56,623 bases of DNA from Maledivibacter halophilus (lineage in GTDB: Bacteria; Bacillota; Clostridia; Peptostreptococcales; Caminicellaceae). The stretch covers positions 1-56,623 of the forward strand of contig NZ_FUZT01000022.1 in the NCBI RefSeq assembly GCF_900167445.1, read 5' to 3'. Positions 9,067 through 17,557 of the stretch are shown here, in pieces (position 1 is the stretch's first letter; each line of letters starts with the position of its first letter). A model generated the notes under the pieces. It saw only the letters and a program-made list of their open reading frames with translations, searched no databases and was not told where the DNA came from. The translations under genes and the position numbers were made by a program.

Positions 9067-9169
9067 GTTCTAGTCTCCTACTATTTCGGCGTTGTCTGTA
9101 TCATAAGAATAAAGTTCAACGACTATCAAAAACGTTTTAGTCCCCTACTATTTTGGGGTTGTCTATATC
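9067..9169 (-). CRISPR. Type VI-A CRISPR array with two repeats and one spacer
   Basis: Two 36-base repeats, 9134-9169 and 9067-9102, flank one 31-base spacer at 9103-9133. On the minus strand the first repeat contains GACAACCCC, AAAATAGT and AGGGGACTAAAAC, closely resembling Leptotrichia Cas13a repeats (as I remember them), whose crRNA handle precedes the spacer. The array is therefore read on the minus strand, downstream of cas2. The second repeat has five mismatches to the first, one of which breaks the CCCC/GGGG stem, as expected for a degenerate leader-distal repeat. I find no further repeats nearby. Confidence 0.9.
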
Positions 9170-9298
9170 TGCTAAAAATTGGAAATTATTTGTGCTTATG
9201 TCTCATTTATTTTTTTATAAAATGAGTTTGCAACAAATATATATAATATTATAACATAATTTTTCTAGTAATAATATTAATTTCCAACCATTCTTTTT
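9170..9298 (-). promoter_or_regulatory. Leader of the CRISPR array with possible promoter
   Basis: AT-rich 129 bases between cas2 and the first repeat. On the minus strand TATAAT at 9253-9248, with a weak upstream hexamer, could start the precursor crRNA about 70 bases before the array. CTCATTT and AAATGAG (about 9212-9236) can form a stem. The array could also be co-transcribed with the cas genes. Confidence 0.4.
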
Positions 9299-9625
9299 TC
9301 AAATTTCAATTATCTTTTCACCTAATAAGAGCTTTTCTTCTACCTTAAAATTTCCTACTATACATTCCATACTTTTAAAAACTTTACTTGTTAATATAAT
9401 ACCCCTAACATCTCCTTTACTTGGTCTATTATCTTTTATTAATTTCATAGAACTTTTCGCTTGTTGTTTTTCTTTAAATCTCTTAAAATAAACCGATTCC
9501 TGTAATTTATAATATCCATTAACTAATAATAACTTTCTAAATTTCCTATATATTTTTAAATCCTCCTTCTTTTTTGTAGGTAAATCATATAGTATCATAG
9601 AAATATATTCAGCCTTAATACTCAT
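9299..9625 (-). CDS. cas2: CRISPR-associated endoribonuclease-fold protein Cas2
   Basis: Structural partner of Cas1 in spacer acquisition. The 108 residues have the ferredoxin-like start YISMILYDLPTKKKEDLKIY, with the conserved Asp after the first strand (D14), then FRKLLLVNGYYKLQESVYFK, as in the Cas2 proteins of type II and VI-A loci. The gene overlaps cas1 by 11 bases, indicating translational coupling, and is the last protein gene before the array. Confidence 0.93.
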   Translation of the reverse strand: MSIKAEYISMILYDLPTKKKEDLKIYRKFRKLLLVNGYYKLQESVYFKRFKEKQQAKSSMKLIKDNRPSKGDVRGIILTSKVFKSMECIVGNFKVEEKLLLGEKIIEI

Positions 9626-10517
9626 ATAGCATCACATCCAGCTTAGGTATTTTTAACTTCTCATCTTCATTAAAGTATTTCAGCATACTGTCTATAAAAA
9701 GTTCTATTCCTCGTTTTAATGATACTACCTTATTATTAAATACTACTTTTTGACACATAACCTTTAGAAGATGTTTTCTAAAATCATTAGTAAATTCTTT
9801 AGTGTTTTTATATTCTATTAATACAGCATAATCTACAATAGGTCTAAATATCTCAATTATATCATCAGACAAATTAAATGCATTAAATCTGCTATTGTGA
9901 CATATTCCTAAGCTCGGATGAAGACCCTTTGAAGTAATTATTATCGATATATATGCTCTTAATAGGCTATATCCATAATTCAGACCTTCATTAACAATAT
10001 TTTCATCTTTTCTCCTAAACTCTTTAAAAAATAAAGATTTAAAATATATTCTAGCAGCTATTGCTTCGCAACTACTTATACCCTCAATACTATTACTCAT
10101 TTTTACATTTTTTATATACTTCTTTAATTTCTTTATTGAACAAGCATTAGCTCCTAATTCTTTTAATAATTCTTTTTGATTTTTAAGCTTTGAAATAATT
10201 ATTTTTTGCCAAACTAATATTTTTTTAGACCCTTCCCATTTTACTTGCTCATGTATCCGCTTTGACACCTCAAAATGATTATATAAATCCAAACAAAAAC
10301 ACTGGGGATGATGCTTTTTATTACAGAAGATTAATGGGACTTTATTCTTTGACACATATAGGATTGCACTTGGAGTTAAAGTTACTTGTAGCGATTCTAT
10401 TACTAAGGCTTCAATATCTTCTATATTTAAATATATACTTGTTTCATCTTTTTTTATTTCTAGTCTTCCATTTTTTATCATTACTTTAGAAGCCTCTGTT
10501 AATAAAACAATAGACAT
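9615..10517 (-). CDS. cas1: CRISPR integrase Cas1 (type II-like)
   Basis: Metal-dependent integrase that inserts new spacers at the leader-proximal repeat. The 300-residue protein fits the short Cas1 of type II and VI-A systems. Active-site residues are E151 in SCEAIAARIYF, H207 in LGICHNSRFNAFNL and E222 in DDIIEIFRP. GLNYGYSLLRAYI is the usual helix before the His motif. The start ATG follows GGGGGC. It lies 27 bases after cas13a and overlaps cas2. With all catalytic residues present, the locus appears able to acquire spacers even though the array holds only one. Confidence 0.96.
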   Translation of the reverse strand: MSIVLLTEASKVMIKNGRLEIKKDETSIYLNIEDIEALVIESLQVTLTPSAILYVSKNKVPLIFCNKKHHPQCFCLDLYNHFEVSKRIHEQVKWEGSKKILVWQKIIISKLKNQKELLKELGANACSIKKLKKYIKNVKMSNSIEGISSCEAIAARIYFKSLFFKEFRRKDENIVNEGLNYGYSLLRAYISIIITSKGLHPSLGICHNSRFNAFNLSDDIIEIFRPIVDYAVLIEYKNTKEFTNDFRKHLLKVMCQKVVFNNKVVSLKRGIELFIDSMLKYFNEDEKLKIPKLDVMLYEY

Positions 10518-10544
10518 ATATGGCTGCCCCCTATTAAAGATTTA

Positions 10545-13500
10545 CTATTTCTTTGTACAATCTTTAAATATAATCTTTTCAATCATTTCTAACATAAAAT
10601 CATTGTTAGGATACACATTAATATAATTGTCAAGATATTTGTCAGTTAATTTATTTCTTTTTAATGAATAGGATTTTATTTCATGATTTTCAAACTCAAA
10701 AACTAAATTAAAACCATGTTTATCAAAGGTCTTAATAACTGTTTTAGTAACAGCATTTTTAAGCTTTCTATCAATCCTCAATAACCTTCTTAATAGATTT
10801 AATTGTGTAATAAAGTCAACACTTGATCCTTTGTCATCTCTTAAGTAATGAAAATGAGCAAATCTATTTCTAATCTCCTTATCTTGTTCATTTGGAGAAC
10901 GGCCATTGGGATTATAGTCTTTATTACTATAATGATAAATACTATTAAGGCTATTATTATTGATAAAACTATCTATAATATCTGTTTTTTTAGTAATCCT
11001 TAAAGTTGGATTTCTTTCCTTTAATAGATGGACAAAATCCTTTTCAAGAACAGCGATTAAACCATTTAGTCTGCTATATACATCAATAATTAATCTATTC
11101 ATTTTTGATACATCATTGAATAATATTCTATTTTTCAGCCATATATATTCTAGCTTTTTTTTATACTTCTCCCTATATTCTTTTTTAGTTTTGTTATTAT
11201 TTTTAGAATTCTTTTTCATTTTTTCTTTTTTTGCATCTATTTCTTTAGTAATATCACCGATATCTTTCTCTAATTCATTAAATCTCTTGACTTCATCGAG
11301 AGCAATTTTATTATTTTTATAATATTCTTTGTATCTTCCTAAAAGATTTTCCTTATAGGCTTCAATGATTTGTCCAAATTTCACCAGTGTTTTATTATCC
11401 TTTTGTATGTATAATTGATCCCGACCATCTAATACTTCATTGAATTTTATTAATTCGCTCTTTTCAATTTCCCTTTCTTCATTGTCTTTAGAAGTAAATT
11501 CAATAAAGCCTTCAAGGATTTTTAAATATTTATTTTCATCAATATTATCATTATTATCCTTTGCTTTACTACCTTCTTTAAAGGAAACCTTATAAGAATA
11601 TAATAAAATCCTTAATACCTCCAGTGCATCATCTATCATAATAAAATGATTATTATTTTCATATATTTTGATATCTTCTTTTTCTACATCTGCTAATTTC
11701 ATATAGGCTTGCTGGTAACTAACCATATTATTATATAATTCTGAAATTCTTGCTTTAGACAGCATTAAACACATTGCATAGAAGGCATAAATCAAGTCAT
11801 TTGAAGGATTAATATGTAATTTTTCTAGCTCAACTTTATTATTTTCATATTCTTTAATTATATCTGACTCTTTAATATCTTTTTCTTCCCTAGGGCTGTT
11901 AAAGATAAATTTATATTCCTCTTTCTTGATAACTTCATAAAATGCCCGTGCAGTTAATTCCTTTTCTATATTAAATGCAAAGCCTTCTTCTTTACCCCTC
12001 AATATAGCTAATTCTTTATCCTTTTGAACAGCGGATTTTAAATTAAGAAAGTATTTTTGATTATTTTCTGTTTTGAAATTCTTAATTGCCTTTCTAATAT
12101 TTTTATAATTCCCTACATCATTTGACTTTGAGATTTTCTTATCATAATAGGATGAAGATAATTCCTTAATTTTTTCAAGTATTTCCTCATATTTTGTATT
12201 ATATAATTTTATTAATAAATACTTTTGTGCTTGTTTAAAGGCAATATCTTTTGATTCTCCTTTTAATTTATCTAAAGCCACCAATTGTTCTAATAAATCC
12301 TTACCTAATTTTAATTTGCTTTCTTTAAGTCCATAATAGCTTTTCAGTATGCTTTTAAAGCTTGGCATTTTATTATTTTGTTTTGGATAGAATAAGTTAT
12401 TTTCTTTATAAAATTCTAATATTTTAGCTTCATCAAAAAATCTGAATACAGCATTACTATAAGCTTTATGTATCTCTATTTTAGGAATATCATTTATTCT
12501 GGATTTCAAATCTTCCTTTAAGCTATTTATTGCTTCCTTATAATCCTCATAATATCCATTTTCTTCTTTACTGATAAATTGTGTCTCTATAGTATTTTTA
12601 TAGTGAAATGATGTATTTCTAAATGCATAAATTGAAGCCCTAATAAATGGATATATATTTTCACCCCTTAGTTTTGACAGCTGTCCATTCTCATCTAGAA
12701 ACTCAAGTATTATATTCAAAGATGTGTTTTTATAAGCGTCTTGTACTAGAAAATCTCCTCCATTAAAGTAATCTTCTATTTTTTTATATTTGCGACAATA
12801 TTCTGGATATTCATTTATAAAGCCCTTTAATATTGTGATTTTTTTGCGCCAATCATCTTCATCATTAAGAGCTTTTAGATTGAAGCCTAATTTTTTTAAA
12901 TCTTCTATAAATTTATCAATCTGATCTAAAGATTTACTTTTATTTAAATTATACATTGTTGTTAAATATTCTTTTATTTCTTCATTTTTACTCTTTTTAT
13001 CTATTCCATCGATTCCTATATAACTCTTTAATTCATAACCATTTACTGTAATTGAATTTTTTCCAAATATATTTAAATATTTTTTCATGTCCTTTGTAAA
13101 AACTTCATTTCTAAAGGCATTGGCTGCATATGTTATTGATGATGATAATTTTCTTGAAAATACATCTTGAATATGAATAATCTCTATATCCCTGCTTGTT
13201 ATTTCCTCAATTCTTTTATTGTTATTTGTCATAAATTCATTAAGTTGTCCACTTTTTATTGCTGCATTAACTACTTTATTTTTTAGTATATTTGTAATCT
13301 TTCTATGTATTTGATCTGCTGATACATTAATTTCTAATGTACAACTATTACTTGGTATTCTTTTCTTCTTATTTTTCGTTTTTTTAGGTGGATAGTATTT
13401 ATTAAAATAAGCAATTACTTCTTCATCATAATAATTTAACCCAGATTTTTCTTTTCTGGCTTGCTGCAACTCATCATGGTTTCGCTGATAACCAATTAAT

Positions 13501-14420
13501 GATTTTTTTATGACTCTATTCTTAAAATACTTATCATTATTAATTTTTTCTTTGTTTTCTTTTAAATCCTTTTGTCCTATTTGTGTATTTTCTTTTATGT
13601 AAGATACTATATCCGCTATTTCAGGATCCTGACATTCTGCTTTACAACTCAAAATGAAGTTAATAACTTTTAGCAATTTTTCAAGATCATATTTATTTCT
13701 ATACTCATTAAGCTGAGCTTCAAATTCTCCATTATTGAGAATTAACTTATTATATAAATTATATTTAAAGCTATTTCTATCTTTTATAACTACTTCATTA
13801 TTAAATTTTGTAATAATATTATTGTCTATAGATCCTTGAAGCTTATTTTGAAATTGTGCATAATATTTTTTTAAACCCTCTATGTTTAGCATATTACGCA
13901 GTAAACAATTATTTTCTTTAAATACTATAAAAATAGTTCCTCCATATAATCTTTTTTTACTCATCAATCTTGTAATTATTTTTTGAAATTTAAGCTTTTC
14001 TAATATACTATTCTTTTTAAAATTATAAGAAATAATCTCCTCTTTAGTTATTTTCTTACCTTCTGTATTTACTTCTGGATAATTAAAATTGTTAAGCTGC
14101 TCTACTGCTTTTTCTATATTTCTCACATTTTTATAATAAAAATATATCCTGCAATTTTTAACACCTATATTTTTTATGATTTTTTTTACAGCCATTCTTT
14201 TATTATTTATTTCTTTAACATCTTTATCATTTTTTTCTTTATTCTTATATTCGCCTTTTAAACCTTTCAGCAATCTTCTTCTTAATTCCTTTTCTAAAAA
14301 AATATCTAAGCTGCAGTGAGGTATGTCACTAATTTTAATATTTTCATCATTCCCTTTTACAATACTTCCTTGTTTAAAATTTCTTCTAAATTCATAACCA
14401 TCAATCTTTGTAATCTTCAA
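10545..14420 (-). CDS. cas13a: CRISPR-associated RNA-guided ribonuclease Cas13a (C2c2)
   Basis: Single-protein effector of type VI-A systems: it processes its own crRNA and, once bound to a matching RNA, cuts single-stranded RNA through a composite HEPN site. The 1291 residues fit the family (about 1150-1390). HEPN1 has RNTSFH at R601-H606, after ENIYPFIRASIYAF. HEPN2 has RNRFAH at R1184-H1189, followed by FHYLRDD and the ending expected of Cas13a. Both RNxxxH motifs are intact. The protein is very rich in Lys, Asn and Glu. The start is TTG, with AAGGGGG six bases upstream; the nearby cas1, cas2 and VI-A-type repeats settle the subtype. The promoter at 14485-14510 carries a palindrome that could be an operator. 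Confidence 0.97.
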   Translation of the reverse strand: MKITKIDGYEFRRNFKQGSIVKGNDENIKISDIPHCSLDIFLEKELRRRLLKGLKGEYKNKEKNDKDVKEINNKRMAVKKIIKNIGVKNCRIYFYYKNVRNIEKAVEQLNNFNYPEVNTEGKKITKEEIISYNFKKNSILEKLKFQKIITRLMSKKRLYGGTIFIVFKENNCLLRNMLNIEGLKKYYAQFQNKLQGSIDNNIITKFNNEVVIKDRNSFKYNLYNKLILNNGEFEAQLNEYRNKYDLEKLLKVINFILSCKAECQDPEIADIVSYIKENTQIGQKDLKENKEKINNDKYFKNRVIKKSLIGYQRNHDELQQARKEKSGLNYYDEEVIAYFNKYYPPKKTKNKKKRIPSNSCTLEINVSADQIHRKITNILKNKVVNAAIKSGQLNEFMTNNNKRIEEITSRDIEIIHIQDVFSRKLSSSITYAANAFRNEVFTKDMKKYLNIFGKNSITVNGYELKSYIGIDGIDKKSKNEEIKEYLTTMYNLNKSKSLDQIDKFIEDLKKLGFNLKALNDEDDWRKKITILKGFINEYPEYCRKYKKIEDYFNGGDFLVQDAYKNTSLNIILEFLDENGQLSKLRGENIYPFIRASIYAFRNTSFHYKNTIETQFISKEENGYYEDYKEAINSLKEDLKSRINDIPKIEIHKAYSNAVFRFFDEAKILEFYKENNLFYPKQNNKMPSFKSILKSYYGLKESKLKLGKDLLEQLVALDKLKGESKDIAFKQAQKYLLIKLYNTKYEEILEKIKELSSSYYDKKISKSNDVGNYKNIRKAIKNFKTENNQKYFLNLKSAVQKDKELAILRGKEEGFAFNIEKELTARAFYEVIKKEEYKFIFNSPREEKDIKESDIIKEYENNKVELEKLHINPSNDLIYAFYAMCLMLSKARISELYNNMVSYQQAYMKLADVEKEDIKIYENNNHFIMIDDALEVLRILLYSYKVSFKEGSKAKDNNDNIDENKYLKILEGFIEFTSKDNEEREIEKSELIKFNEVLDGRDQLYIQKDNKTLVKFGQIIEAYKENLLGRYKEYYKNNKIALDEVKRFNELEKDIGDITKEIDAKKEKMKKNSKNNNKTKKEYREKYKKKLEYIWLKNRILFNDVSKMNRLIIDVYSRLNGLIAVLEKDFVHLLKERNPTLRITKKTDIIDSFINNNSLNSIYHYSNKDYNPNGRSPNEQDKEIRNRFAHFHYLRDDKGSSVDFITQLNLLRRLLRIDRKLKNAVTKTVIKTFDKHGFNLVFEFENHEIKSYSLKRNKLTDKYLDNYINVYPNNDFMLEMIEKIIFKDCTKK

Positions 14421-14484
14421 TTATATCCCCCTTATCTCAATTATCACTATCAATTATTAAGAAATTATATTTTCTAAAACTGTA

Positions 14485-14510
14485 AATGTAATATTTACAT
14501 TACTATTATA
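14485..14510 (-). promoter_or_regulatory. cas13a promoter -10 and operator-like palindrome
   Basis: On the minus strand TATAAT at 14510-14505 is a good -10; the -35 is weak. Immediately downstream, over the expected transcription start, is the perfect palindrome AATGTAA-TAT-TTACATT (14485-14501). A dyad over +1 is a typical repressor site. The binding protein is not known; the divergent gene at 14665 and the XRE protein at 5339 are candidates by position only. Confidence 0.5.
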
Positions 14511-14664
14511 GCAAAATTTATCTTTTGTGTATTTATTTCTTATATTAAATTGGTATAACTATACATTAAATTAAATTTTTTCAAAAAATTTATAGTGTGA
14601 ATTGGAATTTTATACAAATCACATGTTATAATTTTACTATCAATAGAAAAAATGGAGGATTATT

Positions 14665-15171
14665 GTGTATAGTAAGATTTGCTTAATTAAATATAATAAA
14701 AAAATTATTCCCGGGTTAATATTTAATATTAATATCAATAGAACTGGAATAGAATTTTTCAAATTAAAAAAGGGGACTTCTGATAATGAGTCTAAATCAT
14801 TATTTTATATAGGTAAACCTAAAGGATTGAAATTTGAATCTTTAATCAGATTAAATGAGTTATACACAGCTAGCAAAACAAGCATAAAAAAAGAAATCTC
14901 ACAAATTGATAAATCCACTTTTAAAAAATTAAAACAAATTTATTTAGGTGAAAAAATATATAATAAATTACATAATAGAATGCATATCTTAAAAAATAGA
15001 ATCCAGATATCTAAATTAAACAATGAAAATTATAGGGATTTACAAAAAGAACTTGAAATAATTTTACAACAATTAGGATATCCCATTGCGGGAAAATATT
15101 TTAAAAAAGGTAAGTATGGAAATTATAGAGAGTTGCCTACAAAAGGCTATATAAAAGTATATAGAGGTTAG
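14665..15171 (+). CDS. Unknown protein divergent from cas13a
   Basis: A 168-residue, strongly basic soluble protein. It starts with GTG after ATGGAGGAT; TATAAT at 14627-14632 with TTGGAA upstream (19-base gap) may be its promoter. The N-terminal 50 residues look like beta strands (MYSKICLIKYNKKIIPGLIF), a pattern loosely like MazF/PemK-type folds. The middle (about 60-135) is helical. I cannot assign a family. It shares the 244-base intergenic region with cas13a and nothing else, so it may be a regulator, an accessory protein, or an unrelated cargo gene. Confidence 0.6.
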   Translation: MYSKICLIKYNKKIIPGLIFNININRTGIEFFKLKKGTSDNESKSLFYIGKPKGLKFESLIRLNELYTASKTSIKKEISQIDKSTFKKLKQIYLGEKIYNKLHNRMHILKNRIQISKLNNENYRDLQKELEIILQQLGYPIAGKYFKKGKYGNYRELPTKGYIKVYRG

Positions 15172-15655
15172 ATTTAAAGATTCCAAGTGCAACTAGAATC
15201 TTGTCGAAAAAAACGGGAACCCTTTTTGGGATTTCTAATTAAAGACTATCTTTGCTATGTAACTCTATGTAACTGTCTTACAGTTTCCTATTTTTTGCAT
15301 TTATCTTTCTGATATAAGATTCTGATATTTAGGTGATACTAATATAGAAATACCTGCTTTTGTGTTTTATCATTAAATTAACTATATATATAGATTATCT
15401 TTCCCAACTATAACACATAGTTCCTTCAATTCCATCTAATATCCATTCATTATTATCTCTTTTAGCGAGGTAACAGTTCATATTTACGGTGTTTATAAAC
15501 TGGACTAGCAGACCTTTTTTTCGTAGCACTACTTACACTCTATGTTGTCTATACTCAAGTATCTTTCTTGTTTATATCTTTATGAGCAAACATTGTTATA
15601 CGATGTCGACTTATTCATTTTCAAAGCAAATATTAATATATTATCACTTTAATCG
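15172..15655 (-). other. Intergenic with a short gene remnant at 15395-15529
   Basis: About 480 bases mostly without genes. On the minus strand 15529-15395 keeps an open frame of 44 residues ending YLAKRDNNEWILDGIEGTMC plus six more, without a ribosome binding site. It reads like the C-terminus of a lost protein. The rest shows nothing I can name. Confidence 0.4.
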
Positions 15656-16258
15656 CTATTCCCATTTATCGTAAAAAATCATGTCATCCCTATTTTTGCT
15701 CCTTTTTTGTTCTGGTGTTTCATCTGCATATCCTATAGGAACAAGAAGTTGACATGTAATATGCTCTGGCAACCCTAGTATTTTGTTTATTTTTTCAATA
15801 TCGATAAAATCAACTAAACAACCACGTAAATTATGGGAAACTGCAGTAAGAATTATATGTTGAGCTGCTATGTAAACAGGCGTGCTTTGCACTAATGTTT
15901 TACATGCTTTACGGTTTTCATGCTTTCTTAGAAAATTAACAATATCTTCTCCATATCTAAGCTTATTCCCAATAACACCATAGTCATCATCATTTTGTTC
16001 ACCAATGTCCCAACTAATATCACAACAACAAGCAATTATTACTGGTGCTTTTGATACCCACTGAGCCCATAATGTTACACTAGAAATTTCATTTTTTACT
16101 TTTTTATCTTCTATTACTCCAAAATAGTAATTACAGGTATCTGTCTCAGGAGCAAGTTTGGCACTTTCTAAAATGTCAGTAATAATACTATTATCAATAT
16201 CCACATCTTCAAATTTTCTTACTGACCTTCTTTTTCTCATTACTTCTAATAATTCCAT
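15656..16258 (-). CDS. Nitroreductase-family flavoprotein
   Basis: FMN-dependent NAD(P)H oxidoreductase fold. The 200 residues begin MELLEVMRKRRSVRKF (the nitroreductase RRSxRxF motif that binds the FMN phosphate), followed by ILESAKLAPETDTCNYYF. The C-terminal half has GCLVDFIDIEKINKILGLPE and LLVPIGYADETP. I chose ATG 16258 because AAAGGAGGATGTT precedes it; a frame extending to 16351 has no site. The substrate cannot be told from sequence. It is a metabolic-type gene inside a defence-rich stretch and is probably cargo. Confidence 0.88.
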   Translation of the reverse strand: MELLEVMRKRRSVRKFEDVDIDNSIITDILESAKLAPETDTCNYYFGVIEDKKVKNEISSVTLWAQWVSKAPVIIACCCDISWDIGEQNDDDYGVIGNKLRYGEDIVNFLRKHENRKACKTLVQSTPVYIAAQHIILTAVSHNLRGCLVDFIDIEKINKILGLPEHITCQLLVPIGYADETPEQKRSKNRDDMIFYDKWE

Positions 16259-16483
16259 AACATCCTCCTTTATTTTCCCAAAAGGAATATACCTACATGA
16301 ATAAGTCAATGTCACATAACTATTCTTTTGTGTAATAATATTTAAAAACATTTAACTTCTTGCCTTGATTTTATATGGATAATGCGTAGCTAGTTCTATA
16401 ACATAATTCGAGGCGGGCTAGATACATTTACTAAGAGAGTGCTCTGCTAGCTTGCTAGAACGGTAAAGATACCATGGTTTTAG

Positions 16484-17326
16484 CTATATTACATTTTCAT
16501 TCCAATAATCTATTAGTTCATAAACTTTTTTACAGTATGGAATAAAAACTTGAATATTAGCAAACAAGATCTCTTTTTCTATCACCTTTCCAGTTGGATG
16601 TCCTGCATCATTTCTGCAATTTCTTATCATCTCAAAAACTCCGATTAAAACATTATTTAATCCATCTGAAATATCTGATGGCATACTACCAACTAAATTA
16701 CTTATGGCTTTTGTAAATTCATCAAATTGTCTTTTTATCATTCTTCCATTTGTTTTTTGTTTAAATTTTTCTCGTCTCTTTGAATCACTTATTGCATTAG
16801 TATAAGCTTCAATTAATAACAATAAAGCTTTTTCAGAAGCACATCCTAATGCAATCGTTGAAGATAATAATGCGTTAATGTTATATGTCCTAAGACATTC
16901 CTCAAGGTATATATATATTACATTATCTAACTTTGGAATCTGATCATGAATTCTTGCTAAATATCCTGACGGGTCATGTGGAACCGGCATTTCAGATTCT
17001 ACAACTTTTTTTCCATACTCAGTTAATTTTAACCATGGCCAATTAGGATTGGAACTATTTATTCCTATTGTTAGTATATTTTCAGTAATTAAGTTCCATA
17101 TTATTTCTCTAACATAATCTTCGTCCCTATCATTTAAATATATAAATCCTGAAGAACAATATGAATTTTTATTAGGATCATTTGTAATCCCTTTTGTTAC
17201 AGCTACTTTTGCAACTTCACAACACAAATTGACGTACTGCGTCTCTGACTTATTTTTTAATGCCTCTAAAACCAATGTTCTTATTTCATAAATATTCAAA
17301 TTTAATTTATCTATTCTATCATTCAT
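16484..17326 (-). CDS. HEPN-motif protein, candidate ribonuclease
   Basis: A 280-residue soluble protein. The C-terminal helical half contains RNCRNDAGHPTG, where R238-N-D-A-G-H243 fits the RNxxxH motif of HEPN ribonucleases. The N-terminal part (about 15-115) looks like a winged-helix or similar small domain, ending WLKLTEYGKKVVE. I recognise no named family. The start has CAGGGAGGGAAATAA upstream. It sits between the nitroreductase and the PIN-domain gene on the minus strand, 3-6 kb from cas13a. HEPN proteins act in abortive infection, toxin-antitoxin pairs and CRISPR effectors; the specific role is inferred only from motif and context. Confidence 0.65.
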   Translation of the reverse strand: MNDRIDKLNLNIYEIRTLVLEALKNKSETQYVNLCCEVAKVAVTKGITNDPNKNSYCSSGFIYLNDRDEDYVREIIWNLITENILTIGINSSNPNWPWLKLTEYGKKVVESEMPVPHDPSGYLARIHDQIPKLDNVIYIYLEECLRTYNINALLSSTIALGCASEKALLLLIEAYTNAISDSKRREKFKQKTNGRMIKRQFDEFTKAISNLVGSMPSDISDGLNNVLIGVFEMIRNCRNDAGHPTGKVIEKEILFANIQVFIPYCKKVYELIDYWNENVI

Positions 17327-17557
17327 TTATTTCCCTCCCTGTATAATCCAACCTATTTCTTTGAACCCTTTTTCCTTCTACTGTTTTAGCGTATGTTTCA
17401 CACTATCATCCTATCTAAAAATACAATTAAATTTGGTATTATTAGCCTAATATGTATATGAACAATGAGAAATTAATACTTTATATTGCTACTTACTCTA
17501 TCATATATTAAGTTATATTCTTTGGCAGATTAGCCTCTTTACTTAACTTTTTGCAAT

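Noticed and set aside
10545..14420. Cas13b or Cas13d as alternative subtype
   Set aside because: Cas13b has HEPN motifs near both ends and different repeats; Cas13d is about 930 residues. Size, HEPN positions, repeat sequence and cas1-cas2 arrangement fit Cas13a.
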